Shown: piece after piece, positions 1 through 8,798 of the stretch
Position numbering within the stretch: the first letter of the stretch is position 1
Layout of the letters: each line of letters begins with the position of its first letter
Program-made: the position numbers and the translations under genes
Notes under the pieces: model-generated
Seen by the model: only the letters and a program-made list of their open reading frames with translations
Databases searched by the model: none
Told to the model about the DNA's origin: nothing
Origin: Firmicutes bacterium HGW-Firmicutes-2
GTDB taxonomy: Bacteria; Bacillota; Clostridia; Lachnospirales; Vallitaleaceae
DNA length: 64,000 bases
Assembly: GCA_002841495.1 (NCBI GenBank)
Contig: PGZV01000014.1
Location: 29,745-93,744, forward strand
Direction of reading: 5' to 3'

Positions 1-3
1 ATC

Positions 4-131
4 ACCAACGCAATTATTTATTTTAAAAGTATTAGAGAAACTTAGTAATGATCGTTAACCATAATGGTTAAGGGTCAGATGATCCACAACCAACCTAATT
101 ATTTATTTTAAAGTATTAGAGAAACCTAGTA
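4..131. repeat. Two-copy direct repeat upstream of miaB
   Basis: Two near-identical copies of about 43 bp lie at 4-47 and 89-131, a period of about 85 bp. They differ by a one-base indel in an A run and a few substitutions. The shared core begins AATTATTTATTTTAAA and ends in GTATTAGAGAAAC. A short inverted repeat (TTAACCAT / ATGGTTAA, about 55-70) sits between them. The second copy ends about 35 bp before the miaB start, so the region may hold a duplicated promoter or operator. I see no clear -35/-10 pair, so the function is unknown. Confidence 0.6.
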
Positions 132-166
132 TGTAGTAAATATAGAAAATTTTTGAGGTGAATCAA

Positions 167-1576
167 TTGAAGAGGACAAATTCAGTGGCCGTAAGCCATG
201 AGGAAGCTTCTAGACAAAAAGTTATTATTAAGAAGCTTAAAGATAGATTAAAAGATAAACAATTAACTTACTATATTACGACTTTCGGATGTCAAATGAA
301 TGCTCATGATTCGGAAATGATTAAAGGCATACTGGAAGATATTGGCTATAGGGAAGCAAAACAGGAGTTGGAAGCCGATTTTGTAATCTATAATACCTGT
401 GCTGTACGCGAAAATGCAGAACAGAGAGTATATGGCCGTATCGGCCATTTGAAAAGTATTAAGAGAAAAAAACCGGATATGATGATTGCATTATGTGGGT
501 GCATGATGCAACAACCGACCGTCATCCAAGAGCTGAAAAAGAAACATAAACATATAGATTTAGTATTTGGAACGCATAATCTCTACAAGCTGGCAGAGTT
601 GCTTGAAACCAGACTAGATAGTGGAAATACTGTATATGATATATGGGATGCCCATCAGGAAATTGTAGAAGATCTTCCAAGCATTAGGAAACATAAATTC
701 AAAGCATCGGTAAACATTATGTATGGTTGCAATAACTTTTGTACTTACTGCATCGTGCCATATGTGAGAGGTAGGGAAAGAAGCCGTCACCCTGAAGATA
801 TTCTAAAAGAGGTAAAAGATCTGGTGAAAGACGGCGTGGTGGAAATCGTCTTACTTGGACAAAACGTCAACTCTTATGGAACCGGTCTTGATACACCTAT
901 GACGTTTGCAGAACTTATTCATGAAGTAGAAAAGGTTGAAGGTCTAAAACGTATTCGTTTTATGACGCCCCATCCTAAGGATTTGTCAGACGATCTTATA
1001 AGGGTGATGGCCGCATCACAGAAAATCTGTCATCATGTTCACTTGCCCATTCAATCCGGTAGCTCCAGACTTTTAAAAGCAATGAACCGACATTATACCA
1101 AAGAGTCTTATCTGGATTTGGTATCTAGAATCAAAAAAATGATGCCGGATGTAGCCATAACGACGGACCTAATTATTGGCTTTCCTACTGAAACAGAAGC
1201 AGATAATGAAGATACCATCGATGTGATTCACCAAGTCGAGTATAATACAGCTTATACCTTTATTTATTCAAAAAGAACGGGCACACCGGCAGCCAATATG
1301 GATGATCAGGTTCCGGAAGCAGTTGTGAAAGAACGTTTTAATAAAATACTCGAGGCGATGGATATCGTGAGTCTCAAAAATAGCGAAAAACATATGGGCA
1401 ATACCTATGAACTACTTGTCGAAGAAGTGAATCATAAAAAAGCAAATTGGGTTAGTGGACGTCTTGAAGATAATCACTTGGTTCATATCCAAGGAGATGA
1501 AAGTCTGATCGGTACATTTGTTAATGTGAAAATTACCGGATCAAAAACCTATTACCTTGTTGGTGAAATCATTTAG
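167..1576 (+). CDS. miaB: tRNA-2-methylthio-N6-dimethylallyladenosine synthase (MiaB)
   Basis: This radical-SAM methylthiotransferase converts i6A37 to ms2i6A37 in tRNAs that read UNN codons. The N-terminal domain carries the three auxiliary-cluster cysteines, in TFGCQMNAHDSE, YNTCAVREN and CGCMMQQ. The radical-SAM motif CNNFCTYC (C-x3-C-x2-C) is near residue 187, and a TRAM-like domain ends the protein. I prefer the TTG at 167 because GAGG at 155-158 is well spaced for it; a GTG nine bases upstream has no ribosome binding site of its own. The next gene follows within 15 bp. miaA, which makes the MiaB substrate, is three genes downstream, so both steps of ms2i6A synthesis sit in this cluster. 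Confidence 0.95.
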   Translation: MKRTNSVAVSHEEASRQKVIIKKLKDRLKDKQLTYYITTFGCQMNAHDSEMIKGILEDIGYREAKQELEADFVIYNTCAVRENAEQRVYGRIGHLKSIKRKKPDMMIALCGCMMQQPTVIQELKKKHKHIDLVFGTHNLYKLAELLETRLDSGNTVYDIWDAHQEIVEDLPSIRKHKFKASVNIMYGCNNFCTYCIVPYVRGRERSRHPEDILKEVKDLVKDGVVEIVLLGQNVNSYGTGLDTPMTFAELIHEVEKVEGLKRIRFMTPHPKDLSDDLIRVMAASQKICHHVHLPIQSGSSRLLKAMNRHYTKESYLDLVSRIKKMMPDVAITTDLIIGFPTETEADNEDTIDVIHQVEYNTAYTFIYSKRTGTPAANMDDQVPEAVVKERFNKILEAMDIVSLKNSEKHMGNTYELLVEEVNHKKANWVSGRLEDNHLVHIQGDESLIGTFVNVKITGSKTYYLVGEII

Positions 1577-1589
1577 CAGAGGGGATATT

Positions 1590-4205
1590 ATGGCAGAAAA
1601 ACTCACACCTATGATGCAACAGTATGTGGATATCAAAAAACAGTATAAGGACGCCATCCTATTTTTTCGGTTGGGCGATTTTTATGAGATGTTTTTTGAG
1701 GATGCAATCACCGCTTCTAGAGAACTTGAGATAACCTTAACAGCGAAAAGCTGCGGAATGGATGAGAAAGCGCCTATGTGTGGTGTTCCTCACCATGCGG
1801 TAGAAGGATATATTGATAAGCTCATTGACAAAGGCTATAAGGTTGCCATAGGAGAACAGTTAGAGGATCCTAAGTTGGTAAAAGGTATTGTAAAGCGGGA
1901 TGTGGTTCGGGTTGTAACGCCGGGAACCAATATGAACCTACAATCCTTAGAAGCCGGAAAACACAATTATCTTGTAACCCTATATCAAAACATCGCAAAT
2001 TATGGCATCGCTTATGTTGATATTACAACGGGTGATTTTTATGTCACCCAGGTTCAGGGTTATGAAAAAGTATTGGATGAACTGGCAAAAGTTCAGCCAC
2101 GTGAGGTCATATGTAATAATACGGCTTTATGTAATGAGCCTTTAATGGATGGGGTTAAGAATCGATTTAAAAGCTTTGTATCGGTTAGAGAAGATTGGTA
2201 CTTCGACCTTGAGCGTTCCGGAGAATCTATTAAGAAGCAGCTAAAAGTAGGATCTATGGAAGGCTTAGGTTTTGCGGACAAAATAGAAGCCATTAAAGCA
2301 TCCGGTGCTCTAATAGAATATTTGAATGAAACACAAAAAAGCCAATTACAACATTTGTCCCATATCCGCTATTATGCCACAGAAGATTATATGTTACTGG
2401 ATTTGTCCACACGACGTAATCTGGAACTGGTAGAGACTTTGAGGGAAAAAGAACGACGAGGGTCCTTACTATGGGTCGTGGATAAAACCAAAACCGCTAT
2501 GGGCGCCAGATTACTAAGACAATATATTGAACAACCATTGATTCAGATAGACGAGATCAATCAACGACTGGATGGTGTTGCCAACTTATATGATGAACCT
2601 ATGTATTTGATGGAGTTAAAAGAATACTTAACACCTATATACGACATTGAAAGACTGATGAGCAGAATAAGCTGTCAAACAGCGAATGGTAGAGATTTAC
2701 AAGCCTTTAAGCAATCTATTGATATGATTGGACCTATTAAAGTCTTACTTGAGAATCTAGAGGCAGATTATTTCAATACAATCAGAGAAGACCTAGATGA
2801 CTTAAGGGATCTATATGAATTGATTGATTCTGCTTTAATGGAAGAGCCACCGATAGCCATTACGGAAGGTAAACTAATTCTAAAAGGGTTCAATGAAGAA
2901 GTGGATTTACTAAGGTCTGCGACAACGGACGGTAAGGAATGGCTTGCAAAGTTAGAGTCTAAGGAAAGAGAACGTACAGGCATTAAGAACCTTAAAGTCA
3001 AGTATAATAAAATCTTTGGCTATTATATAGAAGTGACCAACTCTTACTTGAACCTAGTACCGGAGGATTATACGAGGAAACAGACCATGTCAAATGGTGA
3101 AAGGTATATTACGCCGGAATTAAAAGAAATGGAAAATACCATACTGGGTGCTCAGGAAAAACTTGAAGCATTGGAGTATGAATTGTTTGTTCAGATACGA
3201 GACACTCTAAAAGCAGCTGTTGGAAGAATCAAAGCATCAGCCGATCAAATCGCTAAATTGGATGTCATGCAAAGTCTAGCAGACACAGCTCTTAAGGAAA
3301 ATTTTGTTCGGCCACAGGTTCACAATGACGGTACCATTGATATTGTTGAAGGACGACATCCGGTCGTTGAAAAGATGATGCCCCATGACCAGTTTATTAG
3401 TAACAATACCTACTTAGATCAACATGAGCATCGGTTTTCCATAATAACCGGACCTAATATGGCCGGAAAATCCACTTATATGCGTCAGGTAGCTTTAATC
3501 ACTTTATTGGCTCAAGTAGGAAGTTTTGTACCGGCCAAATCAGCAAATATATCCGTGTGTGACCGAATATTTACAAGAGTCGGTGCATCCGATGACTTAT
3601 CTTCCGGTCAAAGTACATTTATGGTCGAAATGACGGAAGTGGCTAATATATTAAGAAACGGTACGAAGAAATCCTTAATCATATTAGATGAAATCGGTCG
3701 TGGTACCTCTACCTTTGATGGTCTGAGTATAGCATGGGCAGTAGTAGAATACATAGTTAACATCCAGACTATGGGAGCAAAAACCTTATTTGCCACCCAT
3801 TATCATGAATTAACTGAACTTGAAGGTAAGATTGAAGGGGTGCAGAACTATTGTATTTCTGTGAAAGAACAGGGAGATGACATCATCTTCCTTAGGAAAA
3901 TCATACCCGGTGGTGCCAATAACAGTTATGGTATTCAAGTGGCCAAGTTAGCGGGTGTACCGGACTTTGTCATAAAACGTGCCAAAATGATACTTGAAGA
4001 ATTGGATCAAGCGGATATAACCAAACACGCTGAAAGCATCAAAGTTATGGAGAAACCTGAGAAAATAGAAGACACACAACTAAGTCTTTTTGAAAATATC
4101 TCAGAAGATGTGGTTGAAGAATTAAAGGGCCTTGATGTTAATGCCCTAACACCTCTTGAAGCACTGAATAAACTGGCACAACTTAAAAAACGTCTTAATG
4201 GATAA
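1590..4205 (+). CDS. mutS: DNA mismatch repair protein MutS
   Basis: MutS recognises mismatches and insertion/deletion loops and recruits MutL. The protein is 871 aa, normal for the family. The N-terminal mismatch-reading motif GDFYEMF places the wedge Phe and Glu of F-x-E at about residues 31 and 33. The ATPase domain has Walker A GPNMAGKST (about residue 620) and Walker B DEIGRGTSTFDG (about 699), then THYHEL. The start is ATG 1590, behind AGAGGGG at 1578-1584. The open frame extends upstream into miaB, but that part lacks a ribosome binding site. mutL follows after 14 bp, so the two are almost certainly co-transcribed. Confidence 0.97.
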   Translation: MAEKLTPMMQQYVDIKKQYKDAILFFRLGDFYEMFFEDAITASRELEITLTAKSCGMDEKAPMCGVPHHAVEGYIDKLIDKGYKVAIGEQLEDPKLVKGIVKRDVVRVVTPGTNMNLQSLEAGKHNYLVTLYQNIANYGIAYVDITTGDFYVTQVQGYEKVLDELAKVQPREVICNNTALCNEPLMDGVKNRFKSFVSVREDWYFDLERSGESIKKQLKVGSMEGLGFADKIEAIKASGALIEYLNETQKSQLQHLSHIRYYATEDYMLLDLSTRRNLELVETLREKERRGSLLWVVDKTKTAMGARLLRQYIEQPLIQIDEINQRLDGVANLYDEPMYLMELKEYLTPIYDIERLMSRISCQTANGRDLQAFKQSIDMIGPIKVLLENLEADYFNTIREDLDDLRDLYELIDSALMEEPPIAITEGKLILKGFNEEVDLLRSATTDGKEWLAKLESKERERTGIKNLKVKYNKIFGYYIEVTNSYLNLVPEDYTRKQTMSNGERYITPELKEMENTILGAQEKLEALEYELFVQIRDTLKAAVGRIKASADQIAKLDVMQSLADTALKENFVRPQVHNDGTIDIVEGRHPVVEKMMPHDQFISNNTYLDQHEHRFSIITGPNMAGKSTYMRQVALITLLAQVGSFVPAKSANISVCDRIFTRVGASDDLSSGQSTFMVEMTEVANILRNGTKKSLIILDEIGRGTSTFDGLSIAWAVVEYIVNIQTMGAKTLFATHYHELTELEGKIEGVQNYCISVKEQGDDIIFLRKIIPGGANNSYGIQVAKLAGVPDFVIKRAKMILEELDQADITKHAESIKVMEKPEKIEDTQLSLFENISEDVVEELKGLDVNALTPLEALNKLAQLKKRLNG

Positions 4206-4219
4206 GGTAGGTGTTAGAC

Positions 4220-6127
4220 TTGAGCATATTATTGCTGGATCAAAATACAATTAATAAAATAGCAGCTGGCGAGGTCGTTGAACGGCCGGCATCTGTCATT
4301 AAAGAATTGGTAGAAAATGCAATCGATGCAAAAGCGGATGCTATCACCATAGAAGTAAAAGAGGGTGGACTTAAGTTTATTCGTATTACAGATAATGGTT
4401 TCGGAATACATAAGGAAGATGTCAAATCAGCATTTCTTAGACATAGCACCAGTAAAATCAAAAATGAAGAAGACCTTGCCAGCATTATGTCTTTAGGGTT
4501 TCGTGGTGAAGCCTTGGCCAGTATTGCATCTGTCGGAAGGGTTGAACTGATCACAAAACAAGAGGCTGAGCTGGTAGGTGTACGCTATGTTATAGAAGGT
4601 GGTAATGAAAAAACTTTTGAAGATGTGGGAAGTCCAAGAGGGACGACGTTTATCGTTAAAGACTTATTCTATAATACCCCTGCAAGAAGAAAGTTCATGA
4701 AAACAGCCGGTACTGAGCTTGGTTATATTTCCGATCTGGTACATAAACTGGCTATGGGCCATCCTGAAATTAGTTTTAAGTTTATAAGTGATGGTAAGAT
4801 TAAGCTTCAAACCTCTGGTAATAATAAGTTAAAAGATTGTATCTTTAGTGTGTATGGTATGGAAGTTGCCAAAAACTTAATTGAAATTAACTGGCATTAT
4901 GAAGGTATGCGCCTTGAAGGATTTATAGGAAAACCACATCTGAGTCGTGGTAATCGAACTTACGAAAACTACTTTTTAAATGGCCGTTATATTAAAAGTA
5001 AGGTCATAGAAAGAGCTATTGAAGACGGTTATAAGTCTAAGTTAACGCTTCATCAATATCCCTTTGTTACTTTTCATCTCCATGTAGATGCTAAGGATGT
5101 AGATGTAAATGTCCATCCTACAAAAATGGAAGTACGATTCATGGAAGAAGCTATGGTTTTTCAGTTGGTTTATAAAGGGATTGAAATGGCTCTAGGTCGA
5201 GAAGCACTAATTCCTCAGGTTAACTTTGAAAAAGAGAAAAAAGAAGTGAGTAGAGTCTATGAACCGGTACCGGAACCCTTTGAGGAAAAAAGAAAAATTC
5301 AGGAACAAAGCGCGATGCCTAAGCCTCTTATAAATCAAAATGAACCACCAATAGCTTTAACAATCGAAACGTTTTCTGAAGAAAAGCAAGAAGAAGAAGA
5401 AGAAAAACAAAAAGAAAAACAAAAAGAAAAACAAAAAGAAATGCTTGAGAAAAAGCCGGTAGATCAGCCAATTGACATACCATCAATAAACTATAAAGGT
5501 GACCAAGTGGCTATGTCACTAGAGGCATTTAGAGGTTCATCTGCCGTCAAATCTCATAAAGTGGTAGGGCAGCTTTTCGATACTTATTGGATTGTTGAAC
5601 TTGAAGACGAGTATTATATGATTGATCAACATGCCGCTCATGAGAAAGTGCTGTATGAACGCATGGTCAAAAAATTAAAAGATAAAGTTGAGTTTTCACA
5701 ACGGTTACTTGAACCGGTTGTAGTCAATTTATCCCTACAGGAAATGAGCAGGTATGAAATACATCAGCGACTTTTTGTGGATTTGGGATTTGAAGTGGAA
5801 CTCTTTGGTGAGGAGGCTTTAATCATTCGGTCCGTGCCCTTTGTTTTTGGTAAGAGCCTAGAAGCCAATCAGTTTCTACAGATTCTGGATGGGTTAGCAG
5901 ATAGCTTTATTGAGGATAAATATGACATCCTTCTGGATGATATTGCTTCTATGGCGTGCAAAGCAGCGGTAAAGGGTAATGATCGACTTTCTAAGGGTGA
6001 ATACATTCAGTTAATCGACGATCTGTTGACACTTGAAAATCCATTTCATTGTCCTCACGGTAGACCGACCATTATTGCCATGACCAAATATGAGCTTGAA
6101 AAGAAATTTAAGAGGATACAAGGATGA
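4220..6127 (+). CDS. mutL: DNA mismatch repair protein MutL (endonuclease type)
   Basis: MutL is a GHKL ATPase that couples mismatch recognition to strand incision. The N-terminal ATPase motifs are visible: INKIAAGEVVERPASV, ELVENAIDA, DNGFGI, RGEALASI and GTTFIVKDLFYNTPARR. The C-terminal domain has the metal-binding DQHAAHEKVLYE motif (about residue 468) and CPHGRP (about 611), which mark MutLs with intrinsic nicking activity in bacteria without MutH. TTG 4220 is preferred because translation from it begins MSILLLDQ, as in the family, and GGTAGGTG precedes it. The linker near 5380-5442 is a low-complexity Glu/Lys/Gln stretch built on a 12-bp tandem repeat. The stop codon overlaps the miaA start by 4 bp (ATGA). 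Confidence 0.96.
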   Translation: MSILLLDQNTINKIAAGEVVERPASVIKELVENAIDAKADAITIEVKEGGLKFIRITDNGFGIHKEDVKSAFLRHSTSKIKNEEDLASIMSLGFRGEALASIASVGRVELITKQEAELVGVRYVIEGGNEKTFEDVGSPRGTTFIVKDLFYNTPARRKFMKTAGTELGYISDLVHKLAMGHPEISFKFISDGKIKLQTSGNNKLKDCIFSVYGMEVAKNLIEINWHYEGMRLEGFIGKPHLSRGNRTYENYFLNGRYIKSKVIERAIEDGYKSKLTLHQYPFVTFHLHVDAKDVDVNVHPTKMEVRFMEEAMVFQLVYKGIEMALGREALIPQVNFEKEKKEVSRVYEPVPEPFEEKRKIQEQSAMPKPLINQNEPPIALTIETFSEEKQEEEEEKQKEKQKEKQKEMLEKKPVDQPIDIPSINYKGDQVAMSLEAFRGSSAVKSHKVVGQLFDTYWIVELEDEYYMIDQHAAHEKVLYERMVKKLKDKVEFSQRLLEPVVVNLSLQEMSRYEIHQRLFVDLGFEVELFGEEALIIRSVPFVFGKSLEANQFLQILDGLADSFIEDKYDILLDDIASMACKAAVKGNDRLSKGEYIQLIDDLLTLENPFHCPHGRPTIIAMTKYELEKKFKRIQG

Positions 6128-7065
6128 AACCATTGATTGTCATTGCAGGACCAACTGCAACAGGAAAAAGTAAATTAGCGGTTCGATTGGCCAATGAAAT
6201 TCAAGGTGAGATTATATCTGCTGATTCCATGCAGGTCTACAAAGGCATGGATATTGGTACAGCTAAAGTCACACGCGAAGAAATGGATGGTATTAGACAC
6301 CATCTTATAGATGTTTTAAATCCGGATCAAGCATGTAGTATTGCATGGTTTCAGAAAATGGTAAAAGAGGCAATGGCAGATATATATGCAAGAGGAAAAG
6401 TACCGATTCTAGCCGGAGGAACAGGTTTTTATATTCAATCTATTATATATGACATAGCATTTATGGACCATGAACCAGACCATAGCTATAGGGACAGTCT
6501 AGAAAAAATGGCTCATCGTGGTGACAAAGCTTTATTGTTTTCAATGTTAGAAGCTGTGGATCCGGAATCGGCAAAGAGCATTCATATTAACAATACTAAA
6601 AGGGTGATTCGCGCATTGGAGTATTACCATATGACTCAAGAACCCATATCAATCCATAATGCGAGAGAAAAAGAAAAACAATCCCCATATAATCTATGCT
6701 TCTATGTATTAAACATGGACAGGGATCTACTGTATGCACGCATCAATCATCGTGTGGATCAGATGATTGAGGAAGGCTTGGTACAAGAAGTGAAGACACT
6801 CTTAGAAGAAGGTTATGATAAGTCCCTAGTCTCAATGCAAGGTCTTGGCTACAAAGAAATCATCGGACATTTGGAAGGTGAATATGATCTGGATTATGCC
6901 GTTGATCTTTTAAAAAAGGGTACGAGGCATTTTGCCAAACGTCAGTTGACTTGGTTTAAGCGAGAAGAGAGTGTAACATGGGTGAACTTGCAAGATTACA
7001 ATCTTGACTTGACACAAGTTGTAAAATATATTGTAAAAGATATTGAAGTACAGAAGTTTTTGTAA
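6124..7065 (+). CDS. miaA: tRNA dimethylallyltransferase (MiaA)
   Basis: MiaA adds a dimethylallyl group to N6 of A37 in tRNA, giving i6A, the substrate of MiaB. The P-loop GPTATGKSKLA is at residues 8-18, followed by the conserved SADSMQVYKGMDIGTAK and AGGTGFYI motifs. At 313 aa it has normal family length. Translation is probably coupled to mutL through the ATGA overlap. hfq follows 121 bp later, as in many bacteria. Confidence 0.97.
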   Translation: MKPLIVIAGPTATGKSKLAVRLANEIQGEIISADSMQVYKGMDIGTAKVTREEMDGIRHHLIDVLNPDQACSIAWFQKMVKEAMADIYARGKVPILAGGTGFYIQSIIYDIAFMDHEPDHSYRDSLEKMAHRGDKALLFSMLEAVDPESAKSIHINNTKRVIRALEYYHMTQEPISIHNAREKEKQSPYNLCFYVLNMDRDLLYARINHRVDQMIEEGLVQEVKTLLEEGYDKSLVSMQGLGYKEIIGHLEGEYDLDYAVDLLKKGTRHFAKRQLTWFKREESVTWVNLQDYNLDLTQVVKYIVKDIEVQKFL

Positions 7066-7078
7066 TACAATGAAGATG

Positions 7079-7101
7079 TGGTTAAAGGGTCAAAACTAAG
7101 T
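7079..7101 (+). repeat. Dispersed intergenic repeat, partial copy upstream of hfq
   Basis: These 23 bp match 17290-17312 with one mismatch (core GGGTCAAAACTAAGT). A related copy, inverted on the map, is at 38256-38284. All three copies lie upstream of a gene and read in that gene's direction. Here hfq starts 85 bp downstream. Between them, GATATATT (7152-7159) and AATATATC (7163-7170) could form a small hairpin just before the hfq ribosome binding site. Confidence 0.55.
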
Positions 7102-7186
7102 GATGCCTTAACAAAAGTATTCAATAAAAATCAAATCGCTGTTTGATAAGAGATATATTGAAAATATATCATAAGGGGGCAAGAAT

Positions 7187-7417
7187 ATGAGCAAACCAAT
7201 CAATTTGCAAGATGTATTTTTAAATCAGGTTAGAAAAGATAAAATTACGGTTGTGGTTTATTTGACCAATGGTTTTCAACTTAAAGGCATCGTTAGAGGT
7301 TTTGACAACTTTATCGTCATCCTTGAGGCAGAAACCAAACAACAAATGATCTACAAGCATGCTATTTCAACGATAATACCTGCTAAAGAAGTACAATTAA
7401 TGACAGAAGAGCGCTAG
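7187..7417 (+). CDS. hfq: RNA chaperone Hfq
   Basis: Hfq is a hexameric Sm-like RNA chaperone that helps small RNAs pair with mRNAs. The 76-aa protein has the Sm1 segment ([18 protein letters not shown]) and the Sm2 segment IYKHAISTI, including the conserved K-H pair. The N-terminus [12 protein letters not shown] is typical. AAGGGGGC precedes the ATG. Its position after miaA is the conserved bacterial order. It has a short tail, as in most Firmicute Hfq proteins. Confidence 0.97.
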   Translation: MSKPINLQDVFLNQVRKDKITVVVYLTNGFQLKGIVRGFDNFIVILEAETKQQMIYKHAISTIIPAKEVQLMTEER

Positions 7418-7430
7418 AGAGGAAGTCCTT

Positions 7431-8732
7431 ATGACAGACAAGATCTATAAACGTCTTGGTATCTGTGATGATGTGATTTCGCATGTTAAAAAGATTGAAG
7501 TCGCGCTACTTGATAGGTTTAATCAAATAGATCAAATAGCCGAAATCAATCAACTGAAAGTTTTAAAGGCGATGCAAGACAATAGAGTCAGTGATACGCA
7601 TTTTGCAGCAACCACTGGCTATGGCTATAATGATCTAGGTAGAGATACCTTAGAAAATGTGTATGCTTCCGTATTTAATGCGGAAGCTGCTTTAGTTCGT
7701 CCACAGATAATTTCAGGTACCCATGCGTTACACATTGCTTTAGCAAGTCATCTAAGACCGGGCGATGAAATATTATCACCTATTGGAAAACCCTATGACA
7801 CCTTAGAAGAAGTTATAGGTATAAGAAAGACACCGGGTTCACTTGCTGAATATGGTATTACCTATAGACAGGTGGATTTTATCGATAATATGAACATTGA
7901 TTACCCGAGTATCAAAGCGGCTATACATGAAAAAACAAAGCTGATTGCCATACAAAGATCTAAAGGTTACGACATACGTCCTACTTTATCTCCGGAAACC
8001 ATTGGTGAAATCATTTGTTTTGTTAAGAATATTAAACCGGATGTTATTTGTATGGTGGACAATTGTTATGGTGAATTTGTAACGGCTACAGAGCCATCAC
8101 AATATGGTGCAGATATGGTGGTGGGCTCACTGATAAAAAATCCAGGTGGTGGTTTAGCACCTACCGGTGGCTATATTGTCGGGACAAAAGCATGTGTTGA
8201 TATGGCTTCCTACCGCTTAACCGCGCCCGGCCTGGGCAAAGAAGTAGGTGCGACCTTAGGCATTAATCAGAGCCTATTTCAAGGTCTTTTTTTAGCACCC
8301 ACAGTCGTTGCAGCTGCGCATAAAAGTGCTTTGTTTGCAGCAGCCGTTTTTGAAAGTCTTGGCTATGAAGTTATACCGTCCAGTCAGACAGAACGCTATG
8401 ATATAATTCAAGCTATCTCCATGAAAACGCCTGAGGCGGTGATCGCCTTTTGTCAAGGCATACAGATGGCAGCACCTGTAGACAGTCATGTGGTGCCGAT
8501 TCCTTGGGATATGCCTGGGTATGACGCACCGGTAATTATGGCGGCAGGCTCCTTTATTCAAGGTTCCAGCATTGAGTTAAGTGCAGATGCACCCATCAAA
8601 CCACCTTATACAGCTTATTTTCAAGGTGGTCTCACATGGTACCATGGCAAATATGGGGTAATGTGCGCATTGCAGAATATGGTGAATCAAAATATTATAA
8701 AGATAGAGAAGCAATCAAAGGATAGAATTTAA
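7431..8732 (+). CDS. PLP-dependent methionine gamma-lyase/aluminium-resistance family protein (YnbB-like)
   Basis: This fold-type I PLP enzyme of 433 aa belongs to the family called aluminium resistance or cystathionine beta-lyase-like protein (Bacillus YnbB). Visible features are SGTHALHIAL in the cofactor region, the CMVDNCYGEF segment with the Asp that would contact the PLP nitrogen, and the probable Schiff-base lysine in SLIKNPGGGLAPTGGY. It starts 13 bp after hfq and is probably co-transcribed; this gene commonly follows hfq in clostridia. The physiological substrate of the family is not established, so the activity is a family-level guess. Confidence 0.85.
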   Translation: MTDKIYKRLGICDDVISHVKKIEVALLDRFNQIDQIAEINQLKVLKAMQDNRVSDTHFAATTGYGYNDLGRDTLENVYASVFNAEAALVRPQIISGTHALHIALASHLRPGDEILSPIGKPYDTLEEVIGIRKTPGSLAEYGITYRQVDFIDNMNIDYPSIKAAIHEKTKLIAIQRSKGYDIRPTLSPETIGEIICFVKNIKPDVICMVDNCYGEFVTATEPSQYGADMVVGSLIKNPGGGLAPTGGYIVGTKACVDMASYRLTAPGLGKEVGATLGINQSLFQGLFLAPTVVAAAHKSALFAAAVFESLGYEVIPSSQTERYDIIQAISMKTPEAVIAFCQGIQMAAPVDSHVVPIPWDMPGYDAPVIMAAGSFIQGSSIELSADAPIKPPYTAYFQGGLTWYHGKYGVMCALQNMVNQNIIKIEKQSKDRI

Positions 8733-8798
8733 CTACTTTAAACAATTTGCAAGCAAAACGAGGCACAGTCACTTTGTTTGTTGAGGGAGGTAATATGT

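Noticed and set aside
8733-8798. Riboswitch before the first P-type ATPase
   Set aside because: The 66-bp gap has none of the yybP-ykoY motifs and no terminator.
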